Source: Actinocrispum wychmicini
GTDB lineage: Bacteria > Actinomycetota > Actinomycetes > Mycobacteriales > Pseudonocardiaceae
Assembly (NCBI RefSeq): GCF_004345645.1
Contig: NZ_SLWS01000023.1
Location: 1-62,497 of the forward strand
DNA length: 62,497 nucleotides
Direction of reading: 5' to 3'
This document shows positions 8,269-16,676 of this stretch, piece by piece. The notes below the pieces were generated by a model. It had not been told where the DNA came from, did no database searches, and was given only the letters and a program-made list of their open reading frames with translations. Every line of letters starts with the position of its first letter. Position 1 is the stretch's first letter. A program made the position numbers and the translations under genes.

Positions 8269-9006
8269 ATGACGTTGCGTGTGGGTCTGGTCGGGTACGG
8301 GACCGCCGGCAAGGTGTTCCACGCACCTCTGATCGCGGCGACTCCGGGGCTGACGTTGAAGTCGTTGCTCGCGTCCGGCGCGCTCGGCCGGGTGGTGCGG
8401 TTCGAGTCCCGTTTCGACCGCTGGCGGCCCGTTCCCAAGTCGGGCTGGCGTGAACTGCCCGGCCGCGACGAGGCCGGCGGCGTGCTGTTCGACCTGGGTG
8501 CCCACCTGATCGACCAGGCGCTCCAGCTGTTCGGTCCGCCCAGGTCGATCCACGCGGAGGTCAACCGCCAACGCGACGGCGTGCAGGTCGACGACGACTT
8601 CTTCGTAGCGTTGACGCACGAGTCCGGCGTGATCTCGCACCTGGCCGCCAGCACCCTGGCCGCCCACCCGGCCCCCCGCTTCCGCCTCCTCGGCACGTCT
8701 ACGGCGTACACAAAGCACGGTCTGGACGTCCAGGAGGCCGCGTTGAAAGCCGGCGGCACCCCCGCCGACCCCGGCTGGGGCACTGAACCCCAGTCCGGTT
8801 GGGGCCTGCTCGGCGACACCCCCGTGGCCACGAAACCCGGTTCCTACCAGTATTTCTACGCAGCCATGGTGGCCGCGCTGCGGGACGGCGCCGCCGTCCC
8901 GGTCGCCCCCGAGTCGGCGATCGCGACCTTGGAGGTGATCGAGGCGGCCCACGCGTCAGCCACGATCGACCGAGTAATATCGGGCGGAAGGGGATGTCAC
9001 GGCTGA
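8269..9006 (+). CDS. Gfo/Idh/MocA oxidoreductase with a large internal deletion
   Basis: 245 residues against about 350 for the family. The N-terminus has the Rossmann motif GYGTAGKVFHAPLI. After residue about 30 (TLKS) the sequence jumps directly to LLASGALGRVVRFESRFDRWRP, which is normally near residue 145. The rest of the nucleotide-binding domain, including the conserved (E/D)KP lysine motif, is missing. The C-terminal domain is intact through YYAAM-like YFYAAMVAALRDGA. The join keeps the frame. It is probably catalytically dead: a decayed gene or a C-terminal-domain-only protein. The comparison with the family is from memory and an alignment would settle it. Confidence 0.75.
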   Translation: MTLRVGLVGYGTAGKVFHAPLIAATPGLTLKSLLASGALGRVVRFESRFDRWRPVPKSGWRELPGRDEAGGVLFDLGAHLIDQALQLFGPPRSIHAEVNRQRDGVQVDDDFFVALTHESGVISHLAASTLAAHPAPRFRLLGTSTAYTKHGLDVQEAALKAGGTPADPGWGTEPQSGWGLLGDTPVATKPGSYQYFYAAMVAALRDGAAVPVAPESAIATLEVIEAAHASATIDRVISGGRGCHG

Positions 9007-9055
9007 AAGCACGCCGCAGACCCCCACGTCGCGTTGAGAGGGGTCGGGGACGCGC

Positions 9056-9892
9056 ATGCCCTATACCGCGGAGATCAGCCGGGTCAATCCCACATGTTTC
9101 CTCTTCCTGGTCGACCAGTCGTTGTCGATGAGCGATCCGATCGGCGGCACGGCCCCACAGCAGAAGGCGAACGCGGTGGCCGACGCGGTGAACCGGCTGC
9201 TCACCGAACTGACTGTGAAGTGTGCCAAGGAAGAAGGGGTGCGGGACTACTTTTACGTCGGTGTCATCGGTTACGGCGACGCGGTGGGCTCCGTGTTCGG
9301 CGGCGACCTGACCGGGCGTGACTTAGTTCCGCTGAGCGAGGTGGCCGACAAGCCCGCCAGGGTGGAGAGCCGGCCGAAGAAGGTTCCGGACGGGGCCGGC
9401 GGACTCGTGGAGACAACGACCCGGTTCCCGGTCTGGATGGACCCGGTGGCCAGCGGCGGAACACCGATGTGCACCGCGCTGGGGTACGCGGAGCTGCTTG
9501 TGTCGAAGTGGATTTCCGACCACCCCAGCTGCTTTCCGCCGATCGTGCTCAACCTGACCGACGGGGAGTCGACCGACGGGGATCCGACCGGACCGGCGAG
9601 CGGCATCCGGAGCCAGGCCAGTGCGGACGGCGCGGCCCTGCTCTTCAACCTGCACGTGTCCGCCGCCGGCCCCGCGCCGATCACGTTCCCGAACAGCCCC
9701 GGCGCGTTACCCGACACGTATTCGCGCACGCTGTTCAAGATGTCCAGCCCGCTGCCACCGCACATGCGCACTTACGCGGCCCAGCAAGGCTTCGCGGTGA
9801 GCGACACGACACGCGGGTTCGTCTACAACGCGGACATAGCCGCTGTGGTGCAGTTTCTCGACATCGGGACCCGCGCGACGGATCTGCGTTAG
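9056..9892 (+). CDS. vWA domain protein of a TerY-P/YegL-type triad
   Basis: 278 residues making up a single von Willebrand factor A domain. The MIDAS metal-site motif DxSxS is seen as DQSLSMS near residue 20, followed by NLTDGES (the second aspartate loop) and GGTPMCTAL (the MIDAS threonine). There is no signal peptide, so it is probably cytosolic. It is followed, 4 bp later, by a PP2C phosphatase and then a kinase-HhH gene. That order matches the YegL/TerY-like metal-binding protein of TerY-P triads, where the vWA protein is thought to be a scaffold or phosphorylation target. The function is inferred from this known arrangement. Confidence 0.85.
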   Translation: MPYTAEISRVNPTCFLFLVDQSLSMSDPIGGTAPQQKANAVADAVNRLLTELTVKCAKEEGVRDYFYVGVIGYGDAVGSVFGGDLTGRDLVPLSEVADKPARVESRPKKVPDGAGGLVETTTRFPVWMDPVASGGTPMCTALGYAELLVSKWISDHPSCFPPIVLNLTDGESTDGDPTGPASGIRSQASADGAALLFNLHVSAAGPAPITFPNSPGALPDTYSRTLFKMSSPLPPHMRTYAAQQGFAVSDTTRGFVYNADIAAVVQFLDIGTRATDLR

Positions 9893-9896
9893 TCCG

Positions 9897-10703
9897 ATGG
9901 GCGCCTTCGTCTCCATCTTGCGGGTTCCCAAGGGCGGCAGCACGGACGAGGAGTGCGAGGACTTCGCCACGGTCGCCCCGGCCGAGTCGCCGTCGGAGTG
10001 GCTTGACGGACCGGTCACCGCGGCGGTCTCGGACGGGGCATCCGAGAGTCTTCTCGCGGGCCGGTGGGCGGAGCTCCTCTCGAACACTGTCCGCGAAATC
10101 GTGCACGGCACACCGGAAGTCCTCACGTCGGCGGACGACTTCGCCGCTGTGATGGTCGAAGCGAGTACGCGGTGGACGAAGTGGCTGGCCGAGTACGTCG
10201 CGCATCGGGAGGCCAACGACCGCCCGATTCGGTGGTACGAGGAGCCGAAGCTGGCAACCGGCGCCTACGCGACGCTGCTGGCCGCTCGGTTTCACAGCGT
10301 GGCCGGGTCGACCCACTGGCAGGCCGCGGGGCTGGGCGACAGCTGCCTTTTCCACATTCGCGGGACCGAACTGCTGCGGTCGTTTCCCCTGCAGTCCGTG
10401 GCCGCGTTCACCAGCACGCCCGCACTGGCCAGAAGCCGCACGCAGGATGTCGATCTCCTCGTCGACCATGTCACGCTGACCGCCGGCGTGGCCGACCAGG
10501 GCGACCAGTTCATCCTGTGCACCGACGCCCTGGCCGCCTGGTTGCTCCTGCAGGTCGAGAGCGACCGGGCGCCGTGGGACTCGCTGATGGAGCTCACCAG
10601 GGCCGGTGACCGGAACAGGTTCGCGGAATGGATCGTCGCCCAACGGTCAACGGGCGGGATGCGCAACGACGACGTGGCCGTCGTGCACGTGGATCTCGGG
10701 TGA
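9897..10703 (+). CDS. PP2C-family Ser/Thr phosphatase (YegK-like)
   Basis: 268 residues of PP2C fold. The metal-binding aspartates are seen in AVSDGASE (about residue 45), GLGDSCLFH (about 150), CTDALAAW (about 200) and the terminal RNDDVAVV. These correspond to the DG, GD, D and DN/DD motifs of the family. The N-terminal RxxGxSH-like motif of eukaryotic PP2C is not obvious, as is usual for the PP2C_2 group. It sits between the vWA gene (4 bp gap) and the kinase gene (6 bp gap), so the three are one operon. It would oppose the partner kinase in reversible phosphorylation. Confidence 0.85.
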   Translation: MGAFVSILRVPKGGSTDEECEDFATVAPAESPSEWLDGPVTAAVSDGASESLLAGRWAELLSNTVREIVHGTPEVLTSADDFAAVMVEASTRWTKWLAEYVAHREANDRPIRWYEEPKLATGAYATLLAARFHSVAGSTHWQAAGLGDSCLFHIRGTELLRSFPLQSVAAFTSTPALARSRTQDVDLLVDHVTLTAGVADQGDQFILCTDALAAWLLLQVESDRAPWDSLMELTRAGDRNRFAEWIVAQRSTGGMRNDDVAVVHVDLG

Positions 10704-10709
10704 GCGGCC

Positions 10710-12788
10710 ATGACTGTACAGCGGTTCCCGTCACCGGCGATGTATGTCGACGCTCTCCAGAACACCTCGATCTGCCTGGGCGATCCCGACCTGAAGGGCG
10801 CGAGCCCCCGGCTGGACAAGCTGGGGCGGCCTCGGGCCATCTCCGGCGCGTTCGCCAGTGTGTTCGCCCTGAGGACCGCGGCAGGCAAGCGATACGCGCT
10901 GAAGTGCTTCACCCGGGACGTCCCCGACCAGGACATCCGGTACGCCGCCATCAGCAGCCACCTGGCCGGTCTTTCCTGTCCGTGGCAAGTGGGTTTCGAC
11001 TATCTCGACCCCGGCATCCTGGTGGACGGCACCTGGTACCCGGTGGTGAAGATGGAGTGGGTCGACGCGGTCGGCCTGACCCAGTGGATCGACGCGCATC
11101 TCCACGACAGCGTCGCGTTGGCGGGCTTGGCTGGCCGGTTCGTGACGCTCGTCCAGGAGCTGTCGGCGGCGAACATCGGACACGGCGACTTCCAGCACGG
11201 AAACCTTCTCGTGACGGCGGACGGGTCGCTCCGGCTGGTCGACTACGACGGCATGTACGTGCCCGCGCTCGCGGGTATGCGGGCTTCGGAACAGGGGCAC
11301 CGCAACTACCAGCTGCCGACCCGGTCCGATACCGACTTCGGCCCGACGGTCGACAGGTTCTCGTCGTGGGTCGTGTACCTCTCGCTGGTCTCGCTAGCGC
11401 TGGATCCCTCGTTGTGGCGGCTGCTCCGCGAGGACGGCGCCGAGCACCTGTTGCTCGCCGGCGAGGACTTCGACAACCCGGCAGCCTCGTTCCGGTTCAG
11501 CACGCTGCTGAGCCACCCACGGGACGAGATCCGGGCGCTGGCCGCGCAGGTGCACGACCAGTTGACCAAGCCGGACAGGAATCCGCCCGCGCTCACCGCG
11601 GTGATCATCGACCAGCCTTCCCGATCGGGCCTTCCGTCGTGGCTCGTCGACCACGTCACCCCATCGGTGGTGCCGGCGCCGCGAAGGTTCGCCCAGCCCG
11701 CGGCGGCCTTCCGAGCGGTCGGGTGGACATCGATCACGTTGGCGGCGGTCGTCCTGGTGTTGGGCGTGGCCGGGCTGGTCGCGGGGGAGTTCGCCGTCGT
11801 GGGGATGTTCATGTCCCTGACATCGCTGGCCGGCTCGGGAGCCGTCGCGTATCGGCAACGCCCCGAGATCGGCCCCGCGAGCACGGTGCGGAAGAAGCGG
11901 GCGGCTCTGGAGAGCGAGCTGGCGGCCGCGACCAAGCGCGTATCGCAACTCGGCACCGAACTGAAGCGCACCGACCAGGAGAACGAAGAGTTCAGCAGCA
12001 AGTACGCGCAGCGACGACGTGACCTGAAGAAACACTACGACCAAGAACTCCTTTCGTTGCAGAACTCAGCCAGGCAACAGCTGAAGGAAATCAATTCTCA
12101 GATGGGCCGGACAACCTCGGAACAGGCCACTGAGGCCCGTGCGCGGCTCGCGAAGATCCGCGAATACCATAAGGTGACCTATCTGGCGAGCTTCCGGGTC
12201 TCGGACGCGAACCTGCCCGGCATCGGCCCGTTCGTCGCCAACCGGCTGAGGGAGGCCGGGATCGTCTCCGCGGCCGATGTCCTCAGCGTGCGGTACGAGG
12301 TGAACAGGCAGTACAACACCAGAACACCGTGGTTCCGGCTGCGTTCCGGCGCGGTCGTGCGGGTCCAGGGATTCGACGAGGCCAAGGCCAAGATCCTCCT
12401 GGCGTGGTGTCGAAAACACATGAAATCCGCCGTTCAAACGCAACCGAGAACGCTGTCGAAGGAGGTGGAGAACGAACTCGCGAACCGTTATTCGGAACGC
12501 AGGTTGGAGCTCCACGCCGAGCGAGAAAAGATCAATCAGGAAATCGCCGTCAAGCAGGCCGAGGTGACCAGCAGCCTCAACTCGGCGCGCGCCGCTCTGG
12601 ACGCCGATCTCACCCGATTCAACGTCGCCATCGCGAACGTCCGCACGCAGCGAACGATGATATTGCAGCAAGCCAACAGCCACGTGCTCGAACTCCAGCG
12701 GCGATTGCAGATGATCTCCATGGACGCCGACGCCCACCAGGAGATCACGTACCTGCGTTTCCTGCGATTCGCCCTGCTCGGCAAGTGA
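10710..12788 (+). CDS. YegI-like membrane protein kinase with coiled coil and helix-hairpin-helix domain
   Basis: 692 residues. A kinase-like domain lies at about 45-250, with an ALKCF lysine strand, catalytic loop GHGDFQHGNLLV (about 165) and DYDGMY in place of DFG. Two hydrophobic stretches follow at about 342-385, then charged coiled coil (395-485), a helix-hairpin-helix LPGIGPFVANRLREAG (about 500-525) and more coiled coil to the C-terminus. This matches the E. coli YegI architecture and TerY-P triad kinases. With the preceding vWA and PP2C genes it forms a complete triad. The HhH unit may bind DNA or protein; the signal sensed is unknown. Confidence 0.85.
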   Translation: MTVQRFPSPAMYVDALQNTSICLGDPDLKGASPRLDKLGRPRAISGAFASVFALRTAAGKRYALKCFTRDVPDQDIRYAAISSHLAGLSCPWQVGFDYLDPGILVDGTWYPVVKMEWVDAVGLTQWIDAHLHDSVALAGLAGRFVTLVQELSAANIGHGDFQHGNLLVTADGSLRLVDYDGMYVPALAGMRASEQGHRNYQLPTRSDTDFGPTVDRFSSWVVYLSLVSLALDPSLWRLLREDGAEHLLLAGEDFDNPAASFRFSTLLSHPRDEIRALAAQVHDQLTKPDRNPPALTAVIIDQPSRSGLPSWLVDHVTPSVVPAPRRFAQPAAAFRAVGWTSITLAAVVLVLGVAGLVAGEFAVVGMFMSLTSLAGSGAVAYRQRPEIGPASTVRKKRAALESELAAATKRVSQLGTELKRTDQENEEFSSKYAQRRRDLKKHYDQELLSLQNSARQQLKEINSQMGRTTSEQATEARARLAKIREYHKVTYLASFRVSDANLPGIGPFVANRLREAGIVSAADVLSVRYEVNRQYNTRTPWFRLRSGAVVRVQGFDEAKAKILLAWCRKHMKSAVQTQPRTLSKEVENELANRYSERRLELHAEREKINQEIAVKQAEVTSSLNSARAALDADLTRFNVAIANVRTQRTMILQQANSHVLELQRRLQMISMDADAHQEITYLRFLRFALLGK

Positions 12789-12801
12789 GAGGATCGCACT
12801 C

Positions 12802-13233
12802 ATGGATCGCGACCGGGACACCACGGGACGTGCTCGCAACGCCAGGCCACGGGACGGCTTGGGTCGTCCGCTCCCGTACGGCTCATCCGGAGTCGAACGG
12901 CAGCCGGAGGGCATCCCGCGCACCCCGGCGGAGTCACTGGCCGAGGCACAGCAACTGCTGGACGACGGGTTGCCGTTCCACGCCCACGAGGTGCTGGAGG
13001 ACGCCTGGAAGACGGCGCCGGAGGAGGAGCGGGAGCTCTGGCGGGGCTTGGCGCAGGTCGCGGTGGGCCTGACCCATGCCGCGCGAGGCAACACCTCGGG
13101 CGCGGCCGCGCTGATCAAGCGTGGCGCGGACAACATCGGGCCGTACGAGGCCCATCCGCCGCACGGGATCGACATCGCCGGGGTGCGGCAGTGGGCGCTG
13201 GCACCGTCGGGGACGCCCCGGCTTCAGGTGTAA
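12802..13233 (+). CDS. DUF309 family protein
   Basis: 143 residues. The DUF309 signature FHAHEVLEDAWK lies at about residue 57, followed by ELWRGLAQVAVGLTHAARGN, which gives two helices carrying the conserved H, E and W. The family is small, all-helical and of unknown biochemical function. It starts 13 bp after the kinase gene and on the same strand, so it may be co-transcribed with the triad; this is not a known triad member. The 3' end overlaps the convergent patatin gene by 10 bp. Confidence 0.85.
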   Translation: MDRDRDTTGRARNARPRDGLGRPLPYGSSGVERQPEGIPRTPAESLAEAQQLLDDGLPFHAHEVLEDAWKTAPEEERELWRGLAQVAVGLTHAARGNTSGAAALIKRGADNIGPYEAHPPHGIDIAGVRQWALAPSGTPRLQV

Positions 13234-14072
13234 AGACCGGGGCCGGTGACCTGGACGTTGTCCAGGAACTTGCTGGAGCTCAAGTAGGCGCTCTCGATCA
13301 ACACGTCGGTGTGGCCGAAGTCCAGCGGCGTCAGGTTCCGGACGGGAGCGCCCGGCAGGTACAGGATCGGCACCCGGTCGGCGACCAGCTCACACTCAAG
13401 AGTCGCCTGGGTACGCATACTCAGCGTCGCCCAGAACAACACGGCGTCCGCCAACGTCTCCGGCACTCTCGGCAGGTGCCCCGGGAACGCGCAGTCGAGC
13501 ACTACCAGGCTCTTCGCCCCGGCCGCCAACGCCTGCCTGACCGGCACGTTGGCCACCACACCCCCGTCGTACAACACCCGCCCCTGGTGGTGCACGGGCG
13601 GATAGATCCCGGGGATCGCGGCGCTGGCCAGGATCGCGGGGGTCAACGGCCCCTCAGTGATCAGCACCGGCTGCCCGGTCACCGCGTCCACAGCCACCGC
13701 GCCGAACGGCAACGTGAGGTGCGCGAAGTCATCCACCCCCGCCAACTCGGTCGCCAACACCTCCGCCAGCCCGGTGTTCGGAAACAGGTGGTTACGGTGT
13801 TTGCGCAACCTGCTCAACTGCGCGATCGGCCCACCCGGAAACACCTTCGCCCTGGTCATCCGATGCCAGACCGCGTCAAGCCGACCCGCCGCGTTCCCCG
13901 GATCCAACGCCAGCAAAGCCCCGTTCACCGACCCCACCGACGTCCCCACCACAACGTCCGGCCGCACCCCTCGATCCGCCAACGCCCGCAGCATGCCCAC
14001 CTGAGCGGCCCCCAAACTGCCGCCCCCACCCATCACGAACCCCACCGGCCCCGGCAACCCAATCTCGTCCAC
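13224..14072 (-). CDS. Patatin-like phospholipase family protein
   Basis: 282 residues. The patatin catalytic apparatus is complete: oxyanion loop GGGGSLGAAQ near residue 15, nucleophile Ser in GTSVGS (GxSxG) near 44, and the dyad Asp in YDGGVVANVP near 170. No signal peptide is visible, so it is probably a cytosolic or peripheral lipid acyl hydrolase, similar to bacterial RssA-type proteins. It sits downstream of the Fic gene on the same strand with 24 bp between them. The substrate cannot be deduced. Confidence 0.87.
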   Translation of the reverse strand: MDEIGLPGPVGFVMGGGGSLGAAQVGMLRALADRGVRPDVVVGTSVGSVNGALLALDPGNAAGRLDAVWHRMTRAKVFPGGPIAQLSRLRKHRNHLFPNTGLAEVLATELAGVDDFAHLTLPFGAVAVDAVTGQPVLITEGPLTPAILASAAIPGIYPPVHHQGRVLYDGGVVANVPVRQALAAGAKSLVVLDCAFPGHLPRVPETLADAVLFWATLSMRTQATLECELVADRVPILYLPGAPVRNLTPLDFGHTDVLIESAYLSSSKFLDNVQVTGPGLYT

Positions 14073-14096
14073 AGCCCATTAGCGCACAGCAGACCG

Positions 14097-15428
14097 CTAG
14101 TCGCCCGGTCTGGGTGTCCCGGGCACCGGACGGCACGGTTTGGATTCCCGCGTGTCCCACCTGGTGCTGGCGAGCTTCCGCTCGGCGAAGGTGAGCAAGT
14201 CGAACACTTCGCGGGCCAGGTAGCCGGTCGTGCCTCGATCGACCTGTTTGCGGTACAGGATGCCGGCCTCTGCCAACTCTTCGAGAGCCTGTCTCGCCGG
14301 AGGAAACGAGACACCCAAGGTTCGCTGCACGGTCCGGGCCGTGAGCACAGGAAGCTCGGGCAGCAATTCCAGCAGTCGGGCCACTGCGGAGTCCGCCCGC
14401 GGCGCGCCACGAACTCCGCTCCGATCCCGATGTGCGGTCAGTCTTGCCCCCCACTCGGATGCCAGCTCGGCGACGGACGCACCCAACTGGCGGGCCTGGT
14501 CCACGGCGACCGCGGCGGCGTCCAGGAACACCGCCACCCATTCCGCGGCGGCAACCTGGGCCGCGTCGGTGTCCGCCGGACCGTCGTGCCGGTAGCTGGT
14601 CAGGCCTGCCAGGTAGTCCTGTGTACGAGTCAGCAACACCAGGCTGATCGGCAGCAACGCGGTTGGGGTGAGGCCCCGTCGGACGAGCACGGTGTGGATC
14701 AGTGCGCGGCCCACCCTGCCGTTGCCATCCGAATACGGGTGAATTGTTTCGAACTGCGCGTGCACCAAACCGGCCTGAACCAGCGGCGCGTGCACTCCCC
14801 CGCTCACGTAGTCGCACAGGTCAGCCATGAGCGCATGGACACGGTCCGGCGGTGGCGGCACGAAGTCCGCACCGATGGGGTGCCAATCGTTTCCGCCTAT
14901 CCAGTTTTGGACGGCGCGAACACCGTGGTGCTTGTCGTCGGGCAGGAGCGCACGATGCAGTTCGTCGACATCGTCCACGGTGACCGCTGACGCGGATGCC
15001 AAAGCCGTGGCGGCGTGGCGGACAGTAGTGATGTTGTTCGCGACGAGCTGGGCATTCGTCGTGAAACCGCGCGTGATGGTCTCGTCTGTCTGGGCGAGCT
15101 CGGCGAGCGCCACCTGTTGCGCCGAGACCTGCAGGCCCTCGATCCGCGACGAGGCGATCGCCTCCGAACGGAGCAGGAACCGAGCGAGTCCCTCCAGGCA
15201 CGTGGCCACGCGGGAGCCGGCACTCAGTTCACGGACGGCGGTCTCGACCGCGAACGCCCGGCGGGCCAGCTCGTCCGGGAGCGCCAACCGCCTGGTGACC
15301 AGCGGATCCGGCAGATACGCCGAGTACCTGCCACCTCGCTGGTCCCTTCGGGAGCGCCCCTCGAACGACGGCTCCCAATGATGCGGAAGCCACGTGGCCA
15401 TCGGGACCGAACCTTTCATGATCAGCAT
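14097..15428 (-). CDS. Fic family protein (probable AMPylase, class II)
   Basis: 443 residues. The Fic core HPYSDGNGRVGR fits HPFxDGNGRxxR (about residue 225). Upstream, SSRIEG near residue 95 matches the N-terminal inhibitory helix motif (S/T)xxxE(G/N), so this looks like a self-inhibited class II Fic. The N-terminal Fic_N-like part and a C-terminal winged-helix-like segment (TARTVQRTLGVSFPPARQALEEL) are also present. The first ATG (15428) has no Shine-Dalgarno and lies 5 bp from an AT-rich palindrome, so leaderless or M4/M10 starts are possible. Targets are unknown. The upstream palindrome suggests autoregulation. Confidence 0.9.
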   Translation of the reverse strand: MLIMKGSVPMATWLPHHWEPSFEGRSRRDQRGGRYSAYLPDPLVTRRLALPDELARRAFAVETAVRELSAGSRVATCLEGLARFLLRSEAIASSRIEGLQVSAQQVALAELAQTDETITRGFTTNAQLVANNITTVRHAATALASASAVTVDDVDELHRALLPDDKHHGVRAVQNWIGGNDWHPIGADFVPPPPDRVHALMADLCDYVSGGVHAPLVQAGLVHAQFETIHPYSDGNGRVGRALIHTVLVRRGLTPTALLPISLVLLTRTQDYLAGLTSYRHDGPADTDAAQVAAAEWVAVFLDAAAVAVDQARQLGASVAELASEWGARLTAHRDRSGVRGAPRADSAVARLLELLPELPVLTARTVQRTLGVSFPPARQALEELAEAGILYRKQVDRGTTGYLAREVFDLLTFAERKLASTRWDTRESKPCRPVPGTPRPGD

Positions 15429-15433
15429 TGAGA

Positions 15434-15459
15434 TTAAAGTTTATTGACCTAAACCTTAA
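15434..15459. promoter_or_regulatory. AT-rich palindrome, candidate operator of the Fic gene
   Basis: TTAAAGTTTA (15434-15443) and TAAACCTTAA (15450-15459) form inverted 10-bp arms with one mismatch around TTGACC. The site is unusually AT-rich for this genome and lies directly upstream of the Fic start, over the likely core promoter. Confidence 0.55.
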
Positions 15460-15461
15460 CA

Positions 15462-15476
15462 CATGCGTCGCGCATG
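15462..15476. promoter_or_regulatory. Second palindrome upstream of the Fic gene
   Basis: CATGCG, a TCG spacer and CGCATG form perfect 6-bp inverted arms, 2 bp from the AT-rich palindrome. It could be a second operator or a short hairpin between the Fic gene and the divergent TVP38-like gene. Confidence 0.4.
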
Positions 15477-15549
15477 AAAGGTTGGGACCGTCGTCCCGGC
15501 GGATGGCCGTGACAGGCCGCCCCTGCCCGACAACGCATAGACTGAGGTT

Positions 15550-16206
15550 GTGCCGCGTGTGAGGACATTGGTGGCGGTTGGCCTGCTCGCGGCGGTGGTC
15601 GTCGCGGCGTTCGTGCTGCCTGTGCCCAAGGCCGGGGAGTTGCGGTCGTGGGCGGAGGGGGCTGGGGCGGCGGCGCCGGTGTTGATGTTCCTGGCGTACG
15701 TGGTGGTGACGTTGGTGCCCATTCCGCGGACGGTGTTCTCGTTGGCGTCCGGGTTGTTGCTGGGGCCGGCGGTGGGGGTCTGCGTCGCGCTCGCCGCGAC
15801 CGTGGTGAGCGGCTGGTTGAGCTTTGTGCTGGCGCGGTCCATCGGGCGGCGGATGGTGGCCCGGCATCTGGAGCACAAGACGGTCCGGAGCGTGGACGAA
15901 CGGCTGACCAGTGGCGGGTGGATGGCGGTGGCGTCGATCCGGTTGATTCCGGTCGCGCCTTTCCTGCCGGTGAACTACGCGTGCGGGGTTTCCTCGGTGC
16001 GGACCTGGCCGTACCTGGTGGGGACGGTGGTGGGGAGCCTGCCGGGGACGATCGCGGTCGTCGTGCTGGGTGACACGTTGACCGGGAGTACGCCCCCGGC
16101 GTTGCTCGTGGTGTCCGCGGCGTGCGCGGTCGTCGGTCTCGCCGGACTGTGGTTCGCGTTCCGGCGACGGCGGTCAGTCGATCAGCGAGACGAGTTTGTC
16201 GAGTGA
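15550..16206 (+). CDS. TVP38/TMEM64 (DedA-like) family membrane protein
   Basis: 218 residues with about six hydrophobic segments. The SNARE-associated/VTT region includes VPIPRTVFSLASGLLLG and a later SIRLIPVAPFLPVNYACG, both typical of the family. It ends in a basic FRRRRS tail. Proteins of this family sit in the cytoplasmic membrane and have been linked to lipid scrambling or proton-dependent processes; the role here is unknown. GTG 15550 fits the start of the first membrane helix, but no strong Shine-Dalgarno is visible. The last 33 bp overlap the convergent SRPBCC gene. Confidence 0.87.
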   Translation: MPRVRTLVAVGLLAAVVVAAFVLPVPKAGELRSWAEGAGAAAPVLMFLAYVVVTLVPIPRTVFSLASGLLLGPAVGVCVALAATVVSGWLSFVLARSIGRRMVARHLEHKTVRSVDERLTSGGWMAVASIRLIPVAPFLPVNYACGVSSVRTWPYLVGTVVGSLPGTIAVVVLGDTLTGSTPPALLVVSAACAVVGLAGLWFAFRRRRSVDQRDEFVE

Positions 16207-16605
16207 CTTGCGCAGGTCGCCCTGCAGCGTTCTGCCCACGGCCGCGGAGATCGGGCCGAACATCCCCGGGCCGGTGAACTCCACGTCCAGCTCACCGGTC
16301 GCGCCGGTGGCCGCCGGCGTCAACTTCAGCTCCAGTGACGCCTTCACACCGGCTTTGCCCTCGCCGGACAACGCGATCCCGTTCGGTGGGTCGTACGAGA
16401 TGACCGACCAGGTGATCCGGTTGCGCAGGCCCTTCACCGACACCACCGATGTCAGCACTGTGCCCTTCTTGATCTCGCTGGGCACGTCCCCTCGCCAGCC
16501 CTCGTGCAACGCGAGCCACTCACCGAACCTGTTGAGGTCGGAAGCGGTCGCCCACGCGGTCTGTGGGTCCACGGGCATCGAGGCGGTCACACTCACCTTG
16601 GCCAC
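16174..16605 (-). CDS. SRPBCC (START/Bet v1-like) family protein
   Basis: 143 residues. It has the typical opening KVSVTASMPVDPQTAWATASDLNRFGEW of SRPBCC/polyketide-cyclase-like proteins (quoted region about residues 3-30), followed by alternating strands and a long C-terminal helix LQGDLRKSLDKLV. Such proteins have a hydrophobic cavity that binds lipids or small molecules. GTG 16605 is chosen because AGGAGG precedes it by 5 bases; the frame is open further upstream without a better site. It lies 71 bp downstream of menC on the same strand. Confidence 0.85.
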   Translation of the reverse strand: MAKVSVTASMPVDPQTAWATASDLNRFGEWLALHEGWRGDVPSEIKKGTVLTSVVSVKGLRNRITWSVISYDPPNGIALSGEGKAGVKASLELKLTPAATGATGELDVEFTGPGMFGPISAAVGRTLQGDLRKSLDKLVSLID

Positions 16606-16676
16606 GGCGTCCTCCTTATGGTCGGAAGGACGGTACCGCCAAACAGCCGATCTCGCGCCCGCAAACAACCAGTGAA

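Noticed and set aside
6591..8453. 620-codon plus-strand open frame antisense to the MFS gene
   Set aside because: His/Arg/Gln-rich composition without any domain; a GC-rich shadow of the MFS coding frame.
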